The translations under genes were made by a program, and so were the position numbers. 64,000 bases of DNA from an uncultured Prevotella sp. Its GTDB lineage: Bacteria; Bacteroidota; Bacteroidia; Bacteroidales; Bacteroidaceae. The DNA lies in contig CAJODL010000007.1 in assembly GCA_905233165.1 (NCBI GenBank), positions 62,001-126,000 of the forward strand, given 5' to 3'. This document shows positions 26,865-34,753 of this stretch, piece after piece (position 1 is the stretch's first letter; the number at the start of each line of letters is the position of its first letter). The notes under the pieces are model-generated. The model did no database searches. It was given only the letters and a program-made list of their open reading frames with translations, and was not told the DNA's origin.

Positions 26865-27379
26865 AATTCTTCTATTTGTTTTTGTAAATCTTTATTTCCA
26901 TCATTAATTATTACGAAATCTGCTCTCTCTGCCACTTTCTCCTGCGGATATTGTGCATCAATCCATTGCTCTGCCTCTTTTCGGGTAATGCCGTCACGAG
27001 ACATTATTCTACCTATTCTCACCTCTCTTGGAGCTGTTACAGCGATCACCTTGTCAACATACTGTTCCAGATGAGCCTCATATATTATGGCGCACTCCAT
27101 CCATTCAAAACCGGAATCGAGGAAGTCTTCGATGACAGCAGGGTGTACTATACTGTTTATTGCCAGCTTATTCTCTTCCGATTTCAGTAGGAAGGCGGCA
27201 ATGGTCTGTTTGTCGAGTCCTCCTATCAGTTCCTTCAACTGCTGCCTTATCTCCGGCGACTGTGCTATAAGTCTCTTCGCAGCATTATCGGTATCATATA
27301 TCTCCACCCCCCTTTCGCGAAGCAAAGCACAGACATACGATTTGCCGGCCCCTATGCCTCCTGTCAGACAATATCTCAT
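26846..27379 (-). CDS. coaE: Dephospho-CoA kinase
   Basis: 177 residues. Walker A GGIGAGKS lies at residues 7-14, with a DTDNAAKRLI segment (substrate Asp) and the lid region RIMSRDGITRKEAEQWIDAQ. It catalyses the last step of coenzyme A synthesis. The C-terminus carries [17 protein letters not shown]. Length is near the short end of the family (about 190-200). The start overlaps ybbR by 4 nt. Confidence 0.93.
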   Translation of the reverse strand: MRYCLTGGIGAGKSYVCALLRERGVEIYDTDNAAKRLIAQSPEIRQQLKELIGGLDKQTIAAFLLKSEENKLAINSIVHPAVIEDFLDSGFEWMECAIIYEAHLEQYVDKVIAVTAPREVRIGRIMSRDGITRKEAEQWIDAQYPQEKVAERADFVIINDGNKDLQKQIEELWQRLF

Positions 27380-28317
27380 TGCGTACGCTCTATTACGTAG
27401 TCAACAGCTGTTGTCGTAAGCCAAGCCTTGAGAACATAGTCAGGCTTTGAGGAAATGGACAGTTTCAACTTATCCTTTGTCGCACGCTCTGCAAGGTCTT
27501 CAGCATTTACCGTTACGGAGAATTGCTCTGGCCTTAATCTGCTTGCCATTGATGCTCCGACAGACACCTTTACATCCACTCTTCCAGGGAAGGTCTTCAG
27601 CAATAACTGAGGGGGCAGATTGATAGCTGTTACAGGAACATTGAGAACCTTTTCTGTCAGTCTGTCAACAACTACGCGAACCTTTGCCTGATTAATCTTT
27701 GTCTTTGCACCCCAAATGCGAGCAATAGGTACGATTTTTGTTACCGAATTATCTACGTCCTCGATATCCTTTGGCTCTGTATATACTGCATTGATAGTAT
27801 CAAGAGCACTCTTTGACGCCATCACTACTACGCTGTCAGGACTTATTTTTACATCCATAACGTAAAAATTTGTCTTGGCAGTAGCAGTACCACTATATAT
27901 CAGCGGCACCTTCTTTTGCGAGCCGTGACTATAGAAGAAATCAAGATGATCCGCCTTTATGGATAATATGGTACATGTCTCTCCAAAGCGTGAGCGAAGT
28001 AGTTTCTGTAAATCGGAGGGAGATACTACCCCTTTACTCTGCTGACCAGAATACAGAGCAAACGGAATACGGACTACGCGCATATTGTCGAAATAGAGAT
28101 ATTTGACAAGATAGTAGCCCTTATCTCTCACCATCACCTTTATGGTATCAGGGAGAGGTTCTGTTATAACCGTGTTATTTGGAATATCAACTAACTCCAG
28201 ACGCACTTCAACATCTGTCTCATACGTTTCGTTTAATGTGGTGAGAACCCAAAATATGGCACTCATCACAAGAAAGGTGAGAAAGACGAAAAAATCTTTG
28301 GAAAGAAGGCGTTTCAT
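27376..28317 (-). CDS. YbbR-domain-like membrane-anchored protein
   Basis: 313 residues with one N-terminal membrane segment (FFVFLTFLVMSAIFWVLTTLN) and a long beta-rich periplasmic part with repeats of about 80-90 residues. The arrangement resembles YbbR-like proteins of Bacteroidota. In Firmicutes a YbbR partner (CdaR) regulates a diadenylate cyclase; here no cyclase gene is adjacent, so the role is open. It lies between yajC (stop and start nearly touching) and coaE (4-nt overlap). Confidence 0.75.
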   Translation of the reverse strand: MKRLLSKDFFVFLTFLVMSAIFWVLTTLNETYETDVEVRLELVDIPNNTVITEPLPDTIKVMVRDKGYYLVKYLYFDNMRVVRIPFALYSGQQSKGVVSPSDLQKLLRSRFGETCTILSIKADHLDFFYSHGSQKKVPLIYSGTATAKTNFYVMDVKISPDSVVVMASKSALDTINAVYTEPKDIEDVDNSVTKIVPIARIWGAKTKINQAKVRVVVDRLTEKVLNVPVTAINLPPQLLLKTFPGRVDVKVSVGASMASRLRPEQFSVTVNAEDLAERATKDKLKLSISSKPDYVLKAWLTTTAVDYVIERTQ

Positions 28318-28632
28318 TTACTTCGTCTGTTGAGCGGCAGCGTTTGCAAATACATAGTTTTTGTCAACGTTGATAACAACACCCTTAGATATTTCTACAT
28401 CAACACTACCATCTTCCATGTTTACCTTCTTGATGGTGCCATACATGCCACCGGCAGTAATAATCCTCATACCTTCAGAAAGAGAATTCTGGAAATTACG
28501 GATTTCCTTCTGCTTTTTCTGTTGTGGACGAATCATGAAAAAATACATAATGGCGAAGATAGCCACCATCATTATAATCATAGAGTAGCCACCGCCTTGT
28601 GCTGACTGTGCAGCAAGAATTACATTTGTCAT
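28318..28632 (-). CDS. yajC: Preprotein translocase auxiliary subunit YajC
   Basis: 104 residues. One membrane helix (MIIMMVAIFAIMYFFMI) is followed by RPQQKKQKEIRNFQ and the YajC beta-rich domain with MRIITAGGMYGTIKKV. It is an accessory to SecDF in the inner membrane. The N-terminal QSAQGGG stretch before the helix is common in Bacteroidota versions. It overlaps nusB by 4 nt. Confidence 0.95.
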   Translation of the reverse strand: MTNVILAAQSAQGGGYSMIIMMVAIFAIMYFFMIRPQQKKQKEIRNFQNSLSEGMRIITAGGMYGTIKKVNMEDGSVDVEISKGVVINVDKNYVFANAAAQQTK

Positions 28633-29540
28633 AATATTTTCTTTAATTTAAGATTTTTCTCTTTTGCTATTGCGTCTAATATACCGTTTACAAACTTTCC
28701 CGATTTTGGTGTAGAATATTCATTTGCCAACTCTACATATTCATTGATGGTAACAGGGATTGGAATCTTTGGGAAGTTTATCATTTCGGCTATTGCCAAT
28801 TGCATGATGACGATGTCCATCTTGGCCAATCTTGAGAAGTCCCACGCCTCGCATGCATCCTTTATGTATTGCTGATACTCCTCAGCATTTTTTAATGCTG
28901 TGTACAATAACTGATGGGCATATTCCTCATCATCATTTTCCTTGTACTCCGGCAACAGTTCCTGCTCACTTCCTGCCTTCTCGTCAAAACGGCTTATTGT
29001 TTTCAGCACGAAGGTATCGATGATATCCTTGTCGCCGTTCCAATAGAGGCTTTCTGATTCCAAGATATCATTAAGACCCTCGTTATCCAAGATATGCTTT
29101 TTGTAAAGCTGTTTCCACATCGCCTTGCAGTCTTCATAGCTGGAGCCGATATCACATTTCACCGTCTCGTCCTCCTGCATCTCAAGGAGCAGGTTCTTCA
29201 CAAATTCGGCCTTCTGTTCCCATATATCCCCATTTGTCTCTACGAAACTGCGCAACTGGGTATTCTCTTCCAGCTGTAACGCAAATTTATTGTCAATAAA
29301 AGCATTTTGAGGTATTTTCCTACCCTCGCGCTCTGCTTTGGTATTGATAATATCATAACGCTTGCGAGCCATCTTGGTGACAGCACAAATGAGTAGGAGA
29401 AGGTTATTGTATAATTGGTATGCCTTAGACAATGATATTTTCAACTCATTGTCTGCCTTTGTCACATTACTTTCCCCATTCTGGGAGTAAGCATACGCTA
29501 ACTGAACTACTTTAATACGTATAAGATCGCGATTTACCAT
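28629..29540 (-). CDS. nusB: Transcription antitermination factor NusB (long Bacteroidota form)
   Basis: 303 residues, twice the size of E. coli NusB (139). The NusB fold occupies the C-terminal half (LYTALKNAEEYQQYI ... VIMQLAIAEMINFPKIPIPVTINEYVELANEY), with its RNA-binding N-terminal helix near residue 8 (KVVQLAYAYSQN) split from it by a long helical insert. This long form is usual in the phylum. It acts with NusE and boxA in rRNA transcription. The ATG at 29540 lies 4 nt after a TACCTTTG box, so the mRNA is likely leaderless. It heads an operon down to the S4-domain gene. Confidence 0.92.
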   Translation of the reverse strand: MVNRDLIRIKVVQLAYAYSQNGESNVTKADNELKISLSKAYQLYNNLLLLICAVTKMARKRYDIINTKAEREGRKIPQNAFIDNKFALQLEENTQLRSFVETNGDIWEQKAEFVKNLLLEMQEDETVKCDIGSSYEDCKAMWKQLYKKHILDNEGLNDILESESLYWNGDKDIIDTFVLKTISRFDEKAGSEQELLPEYKENDDEEYAHQLLYTALKNAEEYQQYIKDACEAWDFSRLAKMDIVIMQLAIAEMINFPKIPIPVTINEYVELANEYSTPKSGKFVNGILDAIAKEKNLKLKKIL

Positions 29541-29544
29541 GTTG

Positions 29545-29552
29545 CAAAGGTA
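29545..29552 (-). promoter_or_regulatory. -7 box of the nusB operon
   Basis: TACCTTTG (minus strand) ends 4 nt before the nusB ATG. The distance leaves no room for a leader, so leaderless initiation is expected. Confidence 0.65.
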
Positions 29553-29561
29553 CGAAAAAAA

Positions 29562-29589
29562 AGTGAAAAGTGAAGAGTGAAGAGCGAAG
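29562..29589. repeat. 7-bp repeat array upstream of nusB
   Basis: Four units of AGTGAAA/AGTGAAG/AGCGAAG right behind the nusB promoter, in the nusB-rplY divergent spacer. Confidence 0.85.
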
Positions 29590-29633
29590 AATTTATATGC
29601 ACTCTGTTAAAAAAACCTAAAAATCTCACTTAC

Positions 29634-29668
29634 ACCTCTCACCTTTCACCTCATACCTCTTACCTCTA
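29634..29668. repeat. 7-bp repeat array upstream of rplY
   Basis: Five units of ACCTCTC/ACCTTTC/ACCTCAT/ACCTCTT/ACCTCTA directly before the rplY -7 box. The two arrays in this spacer are different units. Confidence 0.85.
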
Positions 29669-29680
29669 AACTTTTTTTTG

Positions 29681-29688
29681 TACCTTTG
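29681..29688 (+). promoter_or_regulatory. -7 box of rplY-pth
   Basis: TACCTTTG, preceded by a T-run and the ACCTCTC array. No clear TTTG -33 is present. The start is about 85 nt before the rplY ATG. Confidence 0.7.
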
Positions 29689-29703
29689 CACCCACTTTTA
29701 AAG

Positions 29704-29763
29704 AAAAAGTTGCTTTTTGAAGCATCCGTGTGATGGTGAATTAAGCATTTTATCAACTTAATT
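29704..29763 (+). promoter_or_regulatory. Two hairpins in the rplY 5' leader
   Basis: Stem 1: AAAAAG/CTTTTT (29704-29718) around TTG. Stem 2: AATTAAG/CTTAATT (29739-29745 with 29757-29763) around an 11-nt loop, ending 17 nt before the ATG. This leader is long for a Bacteroidota gene and might serve autoregulation by L25 (inference). Confidence 0.45.
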
Positions 29764-29780
29764 TAGAGTAACACAAAGTT

Positions 29781-30386
29781 ATGTTAGAAATCACTCTTAC
29801 AGGTACTAAGCGTACCGAAACAGGTAAAAGAGCATCACGTTTGATGCGTAAGGAAGGTCTTGTTCCATGTAACCTTTATGGTGAGAAGAAGGGCGAGAAC
29901 GGTTTGCCAGAGGCATTGGCTTTCTCTATTCCTTTCTCAGAGCTCCGCAAGGCTATCTACACTCCTCACATCTACATCATTAATCTTAACATCGATGGTG
30001 AGAAGCATATGGCTATCTCTAAGGAGATGCAGTTCCACCCAGTAACAGACGCACCTCTGCACGTTGACTTCCTCGAAGTAACTCCTGAAAAGCCAATTAC
30101 AGTAGGTATTCCTGTTAACCTCGTTGGTCTTGCTGCTGGTGTACGCCTCGGTGGTCGTATGTCACTCTCTATCCGTCAGATTAAGGTTACAGCTCCATAC
30201 AGTCAGATTCCTGAGAAGCTTGACGTTGACGTTACAGCTCTCGAAATCGGTAAGTCAATCAAGGTTGGTGACCTCTCATATCCAGGCATCACACTTGCTA
30301 CTTCTCCAGAGGTTATCGTATGCTCTGTGAAGATGACACGTGCCGCTATGTCTGCAGCTGCAGCAGAAGCAGAGGCTGCTTCTTAA
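29781..30386 (+). CDS. rplY: 50S ribosomal protein L25/general stress protein Ctc
   Basis: 201 residues of the long L25 (Ctc) type, which binds 5S rRNA. The N-terminal L25 domain (RTETGKRASRLMRKEGLVPCNLYG) is followed by the TL5-like C-terminal beta domain (KPITVGIPVNLVG ... SYPGITLATSPEVIVCSVK) and an Ala-rich tail. Codons are strongly biased. It is transcribed with pth, 11 nt downstream, a common pairing. Confidence 0.96.
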   Translation: MLEITLTGTKRTETGKRASRLMRKEGLVPCNLYGEKKGENGLPEALAFSIPFSELRKAIYTPHIYIINLNIDGEKHMAISKEMQFHPVTDAPLHVDFLEVTPEKPITVGIPVNLVGLAAGVRLGGRMSLSIRQIKVTAPYSQIPEKLDVDVTALEIGKSIKVGDLSYPGITLATSPEVIVCSVKMTRAAMSAAAAEAEAAS

Positions 30387-30397
30387 GTGTTTGATTA

Positions 30398-30961
30398 GTG
30401 GAGAAATATCTCATAGTAGGTCTCGGTAATCCCGGACCCGAATATCACGAAACGCGTCATAACGTCGGATGGATGGCTATTGATGCGTTTGCAAAAAGCC
30501 AAGACGCTATGTTTGAGGACAAGCGTTTTGGCTTTCTTGCACAAACTTCTGTGCGAGGACGTAAGCTTCTCCTGCTGAAACCTACTACATTCATGAATTT
30601 ATCTGGTAATGCAGTACGTTATTGGTTGGAGAAGGAAAATATTCCTAACAATCATCTTCTCGTTATTGTTGATGATAAAGATCTTCCTCTCGGAAAATTC
30701 CGCCTCAGGGGAAAAGGTTCTGGCGGCAGTCACAATGGTTTGGGACACATCCGACAGCTCATAGGTCAGGACTATGCACGCCTCAGGATTGGCATCGGTA
30801 GTGATTTCTCACGTGGGCAGCAGGTTGATTATGTTTTGGGGAAATTCTCTGACGAGGAGAAAACCACTCTGTCACCAGTTTTCGACACATCGCAAGAAAT
30901 CATCAAGTCGTTTGTCCTTGCAGGAGTTGATGTCACGATGAATCAGTTCAACAGGAAATAA
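30398..30961 (+). CDS. pth: Peptidyl-tRNA hydrolase
   Basis: 187 residues. It frees peptide from peptidyl-tRNA. Start GTG at 30398. [19 protein letters not shown] holds the catalytic His (about residue 20); [37 protein letters not shown] and RIGIGS follow in family order. It lies just downstream of rplY and ends before a hairpin shared with the converging barrel gene. Confidence 0.96.
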   Translation: MEKYLIVGLGNPGPEYHETRHNVGWMAIDAFAKSQDAMFEDKRFGFLAQTSVRGRKLLLLKPTTFMNLSGNAVRYWLEKENIPNNHLLVIVDDKDLPLGKFRLRGKGSGGSHNGLGHIRQLIGQDYARLRIGIGSDFSRGQQVDYVLGKFSDEEKTTLSPVFDTSQEIIKSFVLAGVDVTMNQFNRK

Positions 30962-30962
30962 C

Positions 30963-30994
30963 AAAAGTCCGATGCACTTGCACCGGACTTTTTG
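30963..30994 (+). terminator. Intrinsic terminator after pth
   Basis: Nine-nt arms AAAAGTCCG (30963-30971) and CGGACTTTT (30984-30992) enclose a 12-nt loop and end in T residues. As the sequence is near-symmetrical it may also stop transcripts from the converging barrel gene. Confidence 0.8.
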
Positions 30995-31013
30995 TTTTCA
31001 TCATATTGGTTTA

Positions 31014-31048
31014 AAGCTCTAAGCTCTTACCTCTTACCTCTCACCTCT
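31014..31048. repeat. 7-bp repeat array between pth and the large barrel gene
   Basis: Five units AAGCTCT, AAGCTCT, TACCTCT, TACCTCT, CACCTCT, ending two bases before the stop codon of the minus-strand barrel gene (31050). Confidence 0.8.
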
Positions 31049-31049
31049 C

Positions 31050-34000
31050 TTAGAATCTTCTTCCTCCGCCGAAGCCACCGCCACCGAAGCCGCCTTGATT
31101 ACCTCCGCGCCAGCCGCCTTCTCTGCCGCCAGGTCCACCACTTTCTCTGCCACTTTCTCTGCCGCCTTCACGTTGTTGCTGGCGAGCCTGCATGCCGCCA
31201 AAGGCAGTGAAGCGATAGATGACATGCAGCATAGCGTAGCTGTTAATGCTGTTATACCAAGTATCACGTCTTGAGTTAGCATCGATGGCTCTTGAGAAAC
31301 TGCTTCTCTGATGCAGGATATCGAAGAACTGCAACGAAATAGTCAGAGGTCTGCCATCAAGGAGGCTCTGAGATATCTGGGCATTCCATATAAATTCGTT
31401 CGTATTAGCAGCAGCATCAGCATATCCGCGTCTTGACGACATATGAGCACTCGTAGAGAATCCCGTACCCCAAGGTGCAGTAATGGTGATATCAGTACCA
31501 TACTGGAAATTCCAAGTGTTCATATTTGAATTTGGCTGCAACTTATTCTTATTTATAGTATAGTCAACATTACCATTCAGTTCTACTTCAAGCCATCCGT
31601 TTCTGTAACTAAATCCCAAGCGCTGTCCCAGAGTTGTGGTACGAGTGTAGTTCTTCTCTGCTGTATCGTCTCTGTCGAGGTTAACATAGTTCACACTGTT
31701 TACATACCTCACACTAGTGAAGGAGTTTACGTTCCATACATTAGCAGTATCTATAGAGGTATTATACATAAATGCCGAGTTGATATTCCAGTTGCCGTTG
31801 ATATTCTGTGGCTGTACAAGGCGTCCACCCGTCTTTTCGTCGTATGTCACCATATTTGAAACGCTGTTTCGGGTGTTGCTATAGTTAATAAACGCCATGA
31901 TACTATTGAAGTGTTTCTGTATGTAGTTGTTATACCTCAGCGAGAAGTTCTGTGTAAACGATGGCTTCAGGTAAGGGTTACCCATGCTGATGTTCAGCGG
32001 GTCGGTATCATCTACTATAGGCAGCATATTCTCCATTGACGGTTGGCTGGTACGTCCGCGATAGTTCAGCCTGAGGCTCTTCTGCTTGTTGAAGCGGTAT
32101 CTAAAGTCCAGGGTTGGAGTGATGTTGCTGACACTTCTCTTTGCCACTGTGTCCAATCCCAGATGCTGATAAGTCAGTTTCTGGCTCTGTGGCTGGAACA
32201 TCACACCCAAGTTGAGGTTATAGTTGTTTGTTGTCCTGCGCCAAGTAAGTTCCAGTTCGTGGGTATAGTTGTCATACTCTGAATAGCGGCTCTGATCCTT
32301 GTCATAGAACACAGAATTCTTGTTCAGAGGCTGATACATTCCGACATAGTTATCGAATGAACGATACTCCATCATACTGGGGATGCGAGCCATAAAGTCA
32401 TTCGGGTCGAAAACAGGCAACGGAGTAGCATCGTATATAACTCTGCTGAAATCGTAGGTAGATCTCTCGCTGGTTCTGTTGCTATATCTGTACATATAAC
32501 GGAATACGAGGAAAGAGAACTTTGACAGTCTCTCGGTATATGACAGTGAATTTTGGAACTCCCAATTCTTCGAAGGAGTCACATTATATCTGTTTCTGTA
32601 GTATGATGAGTCATTCTGCAGATACAATTCCACATACTGCGTGCTCAACGATTCGTTGTCGCTTTTACTGGTAGAATAGCGTCCCTGCCAAGTAATGCTG
32701 TTGTTACGGGAAGAAAGTCGTCTGTTAACAGTAGCATTAACGTTGAATGAAGTGCTGGTGCCATAACTCAGAGATTTGTTTTCTCTGCGGTTTACGCGGA
32801 ACTTATAGTCTGTAGCCCTCTCTATGGCATTCATCATTACACTGTCCATAGGGTCTGTAACGCCATCAAAGCTGTAAGGGTCTCTGTTAAAGGTAGCATT
32901 GATACTTTTTGACCTGCCGTCGTTCTTGCTTGTGCTGAAAGACGGACGTATCTGGATAGTTGTCATCGTATCAGGTTTCCACTCCAGTCGTCCACTCATG
33001 TTCCAAGAATTTGAACGACTGTAGTTCTGGCTTATGCTATTGCCGAACGAGCCTGTCTTGGAAACGAAGTTTTCAGTTGATGTGATTGTGTTGTTGTCTG
33101 TATCATTATGATTGTATCTTGCAGAGAAGTCCACCTTCAACTTATCCTTTATCTCGTAGTTGTAGTTCAGTCCGAACATCTTTGGAGCAGATAATCCTTG
33201 GCCACCGCCACCGAAGCCGCCTCTACCGCCAAAGCCTCTGTCGCCAGTGTTGTTCATATTGCCGAACACCATTATTCTGCTGTTATCCTTCATGTAGGCA
33301 CCCATCACACGCTCGGCATATCTTTTTTTCGTACCTACTGCCAAGTCTATGTTTGTCAGGAATCCTTTGTTCATTCCTTTCTTGATACCGAAGTCCAACA
33401 CTGTCTGTTCTTCGCCGTCATCAACGCCAGTCATCTTTGCGAGGTCACTCTTTTCGTCATAGGCCTTCACCTTTTCTATTATAGAGGTAGGAAGATTCTT
33501 CAGTGCCGTCTGTGTATCGCCAGTCATGAATTCCTTACCGTCCACCATTATCTTCTTTACCTCCTTACCGTTGATGGTAATCTTTCCGCTATCATCAATC
33601 TGTGCACCCGGAAGACGTTTCACCAGTTCTTCTATCACAGAACCTTCTGGTGTTCTGTAAGCAGCAGCATTATAAACGAAGGTATCCTCCTTTATCACCA
33701 CCTTTGCTGCAACACCATTGGCAATAACCTCCTTCAGCATTACAGCATCCGTCTCCATATTCACTCTTCCGAAGGTAAAGTCGTTGTCATCGCTGATAGC
33801 CACATCTCTCGTCATTGTCTTGTAACCAATGGCACTCATTTTGAGGATGTACTTACCATTTTCAGGTGCTTTGACAGAAAAATGTCCGTCCATATCGCTG
33901 ACACTTCCTGTTACAAAAGTAGAGTCAGTCTTCAGCAACTGAATGGTTACCTGCATAACGCCCTCCTTTGACTCCTTGTCAATGAGAGTACCAGTAATGG

Positions 34001-34109
34001 TGCGTTCCTTAGCCAGTTTTGTTACCTGAACAGAATCTGCCTCCTGCGCCGATATCACCATCGGACAGAGCATAAATATAAATGATAATAGCGTAATAAT
34101 TTGTTTCAT
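31050..34109 (-). CDS. Large outer-membrane beta-barrel protein with carboxypeptidase-regulatory-like domain
   Basis: 1019 residues. Signal peptide (MVISAQ), then a CarboxypepD-regulatory-like domain (RTITGTLIDKESKEGVMQVTI ... AIGYKTMTRDV), a plug-like region (VIEELVKRLPGAQIDD ... ITINGKEV), and a long barrel with many aromatic alternating strands. It belongs with the TonB-receptor-like barrel proteins; no SusD partner is nearby and no TonB box is obvious, so active transport is uncertain. Two Gly-rich segments stand out: one near residues 290-305 (GFGGRGGFGGGGQG) and a C-terminal tail after the last strand rich in Gly, Arg and Glu. The tail lies beyond the usual barrel end, so it may be exposed in the periplasm. 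The upstream spacer holds the 11-bp repeat region. Confidence 0.83.
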   Translation of the reverse strand: MKQIITLLSFIFMLCPMVISAQEADSVQVTKLAKERTITGTLIDKESKEGVMQVTIQLLKTDSTFVTGSVSDMDGHFSVKAPENGKYILKMSAIGYKTMTRDVAISDDNDFTFGRVNMETDAVMLKEVIANGVAAKVVIKEDTFVYNAAAYRTPEGSVIEELVKRLPGAQIDDSGKITINGKEVKKIMVDGKEFMTGDTQTALKNLPTSIIEKVKAYDEKSDLAKMTGVDDGEEQTVLDFGIKKGMNKGFLTNIDLAVGTKKRYAERVMGAYMKDNSRIMVFGNMNNTGDRGFGGRGGFGGGGQGLSAPKMFGLNYNYEIKDKLKVDFSARYNHNDTDNNTITSTENFVSKTGSFGNSISQNYSRSNSWNMSGRLEWKPDTMTTIQIRPSFSTSKNDGRSKSINATFNRDPYSFDGVTDPMDSVMMNAIERATDYKFRVNRRENKSLSYGTSTSFNVNATVNRRLSSRNNSITWQGRYSTSKSDNESLSTQYVELYLQNDSSYYRNRYNVTPSKNWEFQNSLSYTERLSKFSFLVFRYMYRYSNRTSERSTYDFSRVIYDATPLPVFDPNDFMARIPSMMEYRSFDNYVGMYQPLNKNSVFYDKDQSRYSEYDNYTHELELTWRRTTNNYNLNLGVMFQPQSQKLTYQHLGLDTVAKRSVSNITPTLDFRYRFNKQKSLRLNYRGRTSQPSMENMLPIVDDTDPLNISMGNPYLKPSFTQNFSLRYNNYIQKHFNSIMAFINYSNTRNSVSNMVTYDEKTGGRLVQPQNINGNWNINSAFMYNTSIDTANVWNVNSFTSVRYVNSVNYVNLDRDDTAEKNYTRTTTLGQRLGFSYRNGWLEVELNGNVDYTINKNKLQPNSNMNTWNFQYGTDITITAPWGTGFSTSAHMSSRRGYADAAANTNEFIWNAQISQSLLDGRPLTISLQFFDILHQRSSFSRAIDANSRRDTWYNSINSYAMLHVIYRFTAFGGMQARQQQREGGRESGRESGGPGGREGGWRGGNQGGFGGGGFGGGRRF

Positions 34110-34206
34110 AACTGCTTTCTATGACGCAACTCTACGGAAGAGGTTTAAATGTATTTCCAAAAACCATCAAAACAAAAAAGAAAAAAGTTTATCGGCGCAG
34201 TTTATC

Positions 34207-34592
34207 TCTATAATGCAACAAGGGAAAAACTCCAACATATCAAAGGAAGAATTCCAACATATCAAGGGAAGACCTCCAACATATCAAGTATAGAGCCCCA
34301 ATGGAACAAGCATATAACAAGTCAGTATCTCCTATACTTGTCCGGTAGATGTCCGGTAGATGTTCGGTAGATGTCCGGTAGATAAGCGGACAAGTACCGA
34401 ACAAGTAGCGAATAAGTAGCGGACAACGATAGGAGGAACATAGGAGATACATAGGAGATACAAGGGGGCTACTATATGGATAGAATGGAGAGTAGTATGA
34501 GATATGCTGTAGGGTTTCATGAAAAGTTATAGAGAGTAGCATGAGATATTTTTGCATCATTTGCCAACAGATTGCCAATAGTATTACAGAGT
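34207..34592. repeat. 11-bp-period repeat region with an inverted 4+4 core
   Basis: About 35 consecutive 11-bp units in a single register. Left part: pairs of units repeating every 22 bp (TCCAACATATC followed by AAGGGAAGA-like). Core left half (34339-34382): four TGTCCGGTAGA-type units. Core right half (34383-34426): four units in the reverse orientation (GTAGCGGACAA type). Flanks: GTATCTCCTAT at 34325-34335 faces ATAGGAGATAC twice at 34440-34461. Right part: TAGTATGAGAT and TAGCATGAGAT are exactly 44 bp apart, and TTGCCAACAGA/TTGCCAATAGT sit 11 bp apart. It occupies most of the 644-bp spacer between the large barrel gene and the next lipoprotein; I see no gene there. Confidence 0.85.
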
Positions 34593-34670
34593 AGACTTAT
34601 TGTTTTGTGGCTTTAAATTGGAAAGATATCCCTTTTTCTTTTTTGTTTTTAATTGTTTTTTTCATAAAAC

Positions 34671-34701
34671 TTGCACGAATAAAAAAAAAATAGTAATTTT
34701 G
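34671..34701 (+). promoter_or_regulatory. Promoter of the lipoprotein gene at 34754
   Basis: TTGC at 34671-34674, then 19 bp, then TAATTTTG at 34694-34701. The transcript should start about 45 nt before the GTG start. Confidence 0.55.
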
Positions 34702-34753
34702 CACCTCGGATACTTCGTACGAAAACGAAAACACTAATTATCAACTATAGAAA

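Noticed and set aside
31050..34109. SusC-like receptor of a polysaccharide locus
   Set aside because: No SusD gene or glycosidase is adjacent, and the barrel lacks SusC-specific signature that I could see.
34240..34578. 112-residue open frame on the minus strand of the 11-bp repeat region
   Set aside because: It arises because the repeat lacks stop codons in that frame. There is no start context, and the 11-bp period is not a codon multiple.
34207..34592. CRISPR array
   Set aside because: Units are 11 bp with no spacers of 25-40 bp, and no cas genes are near.
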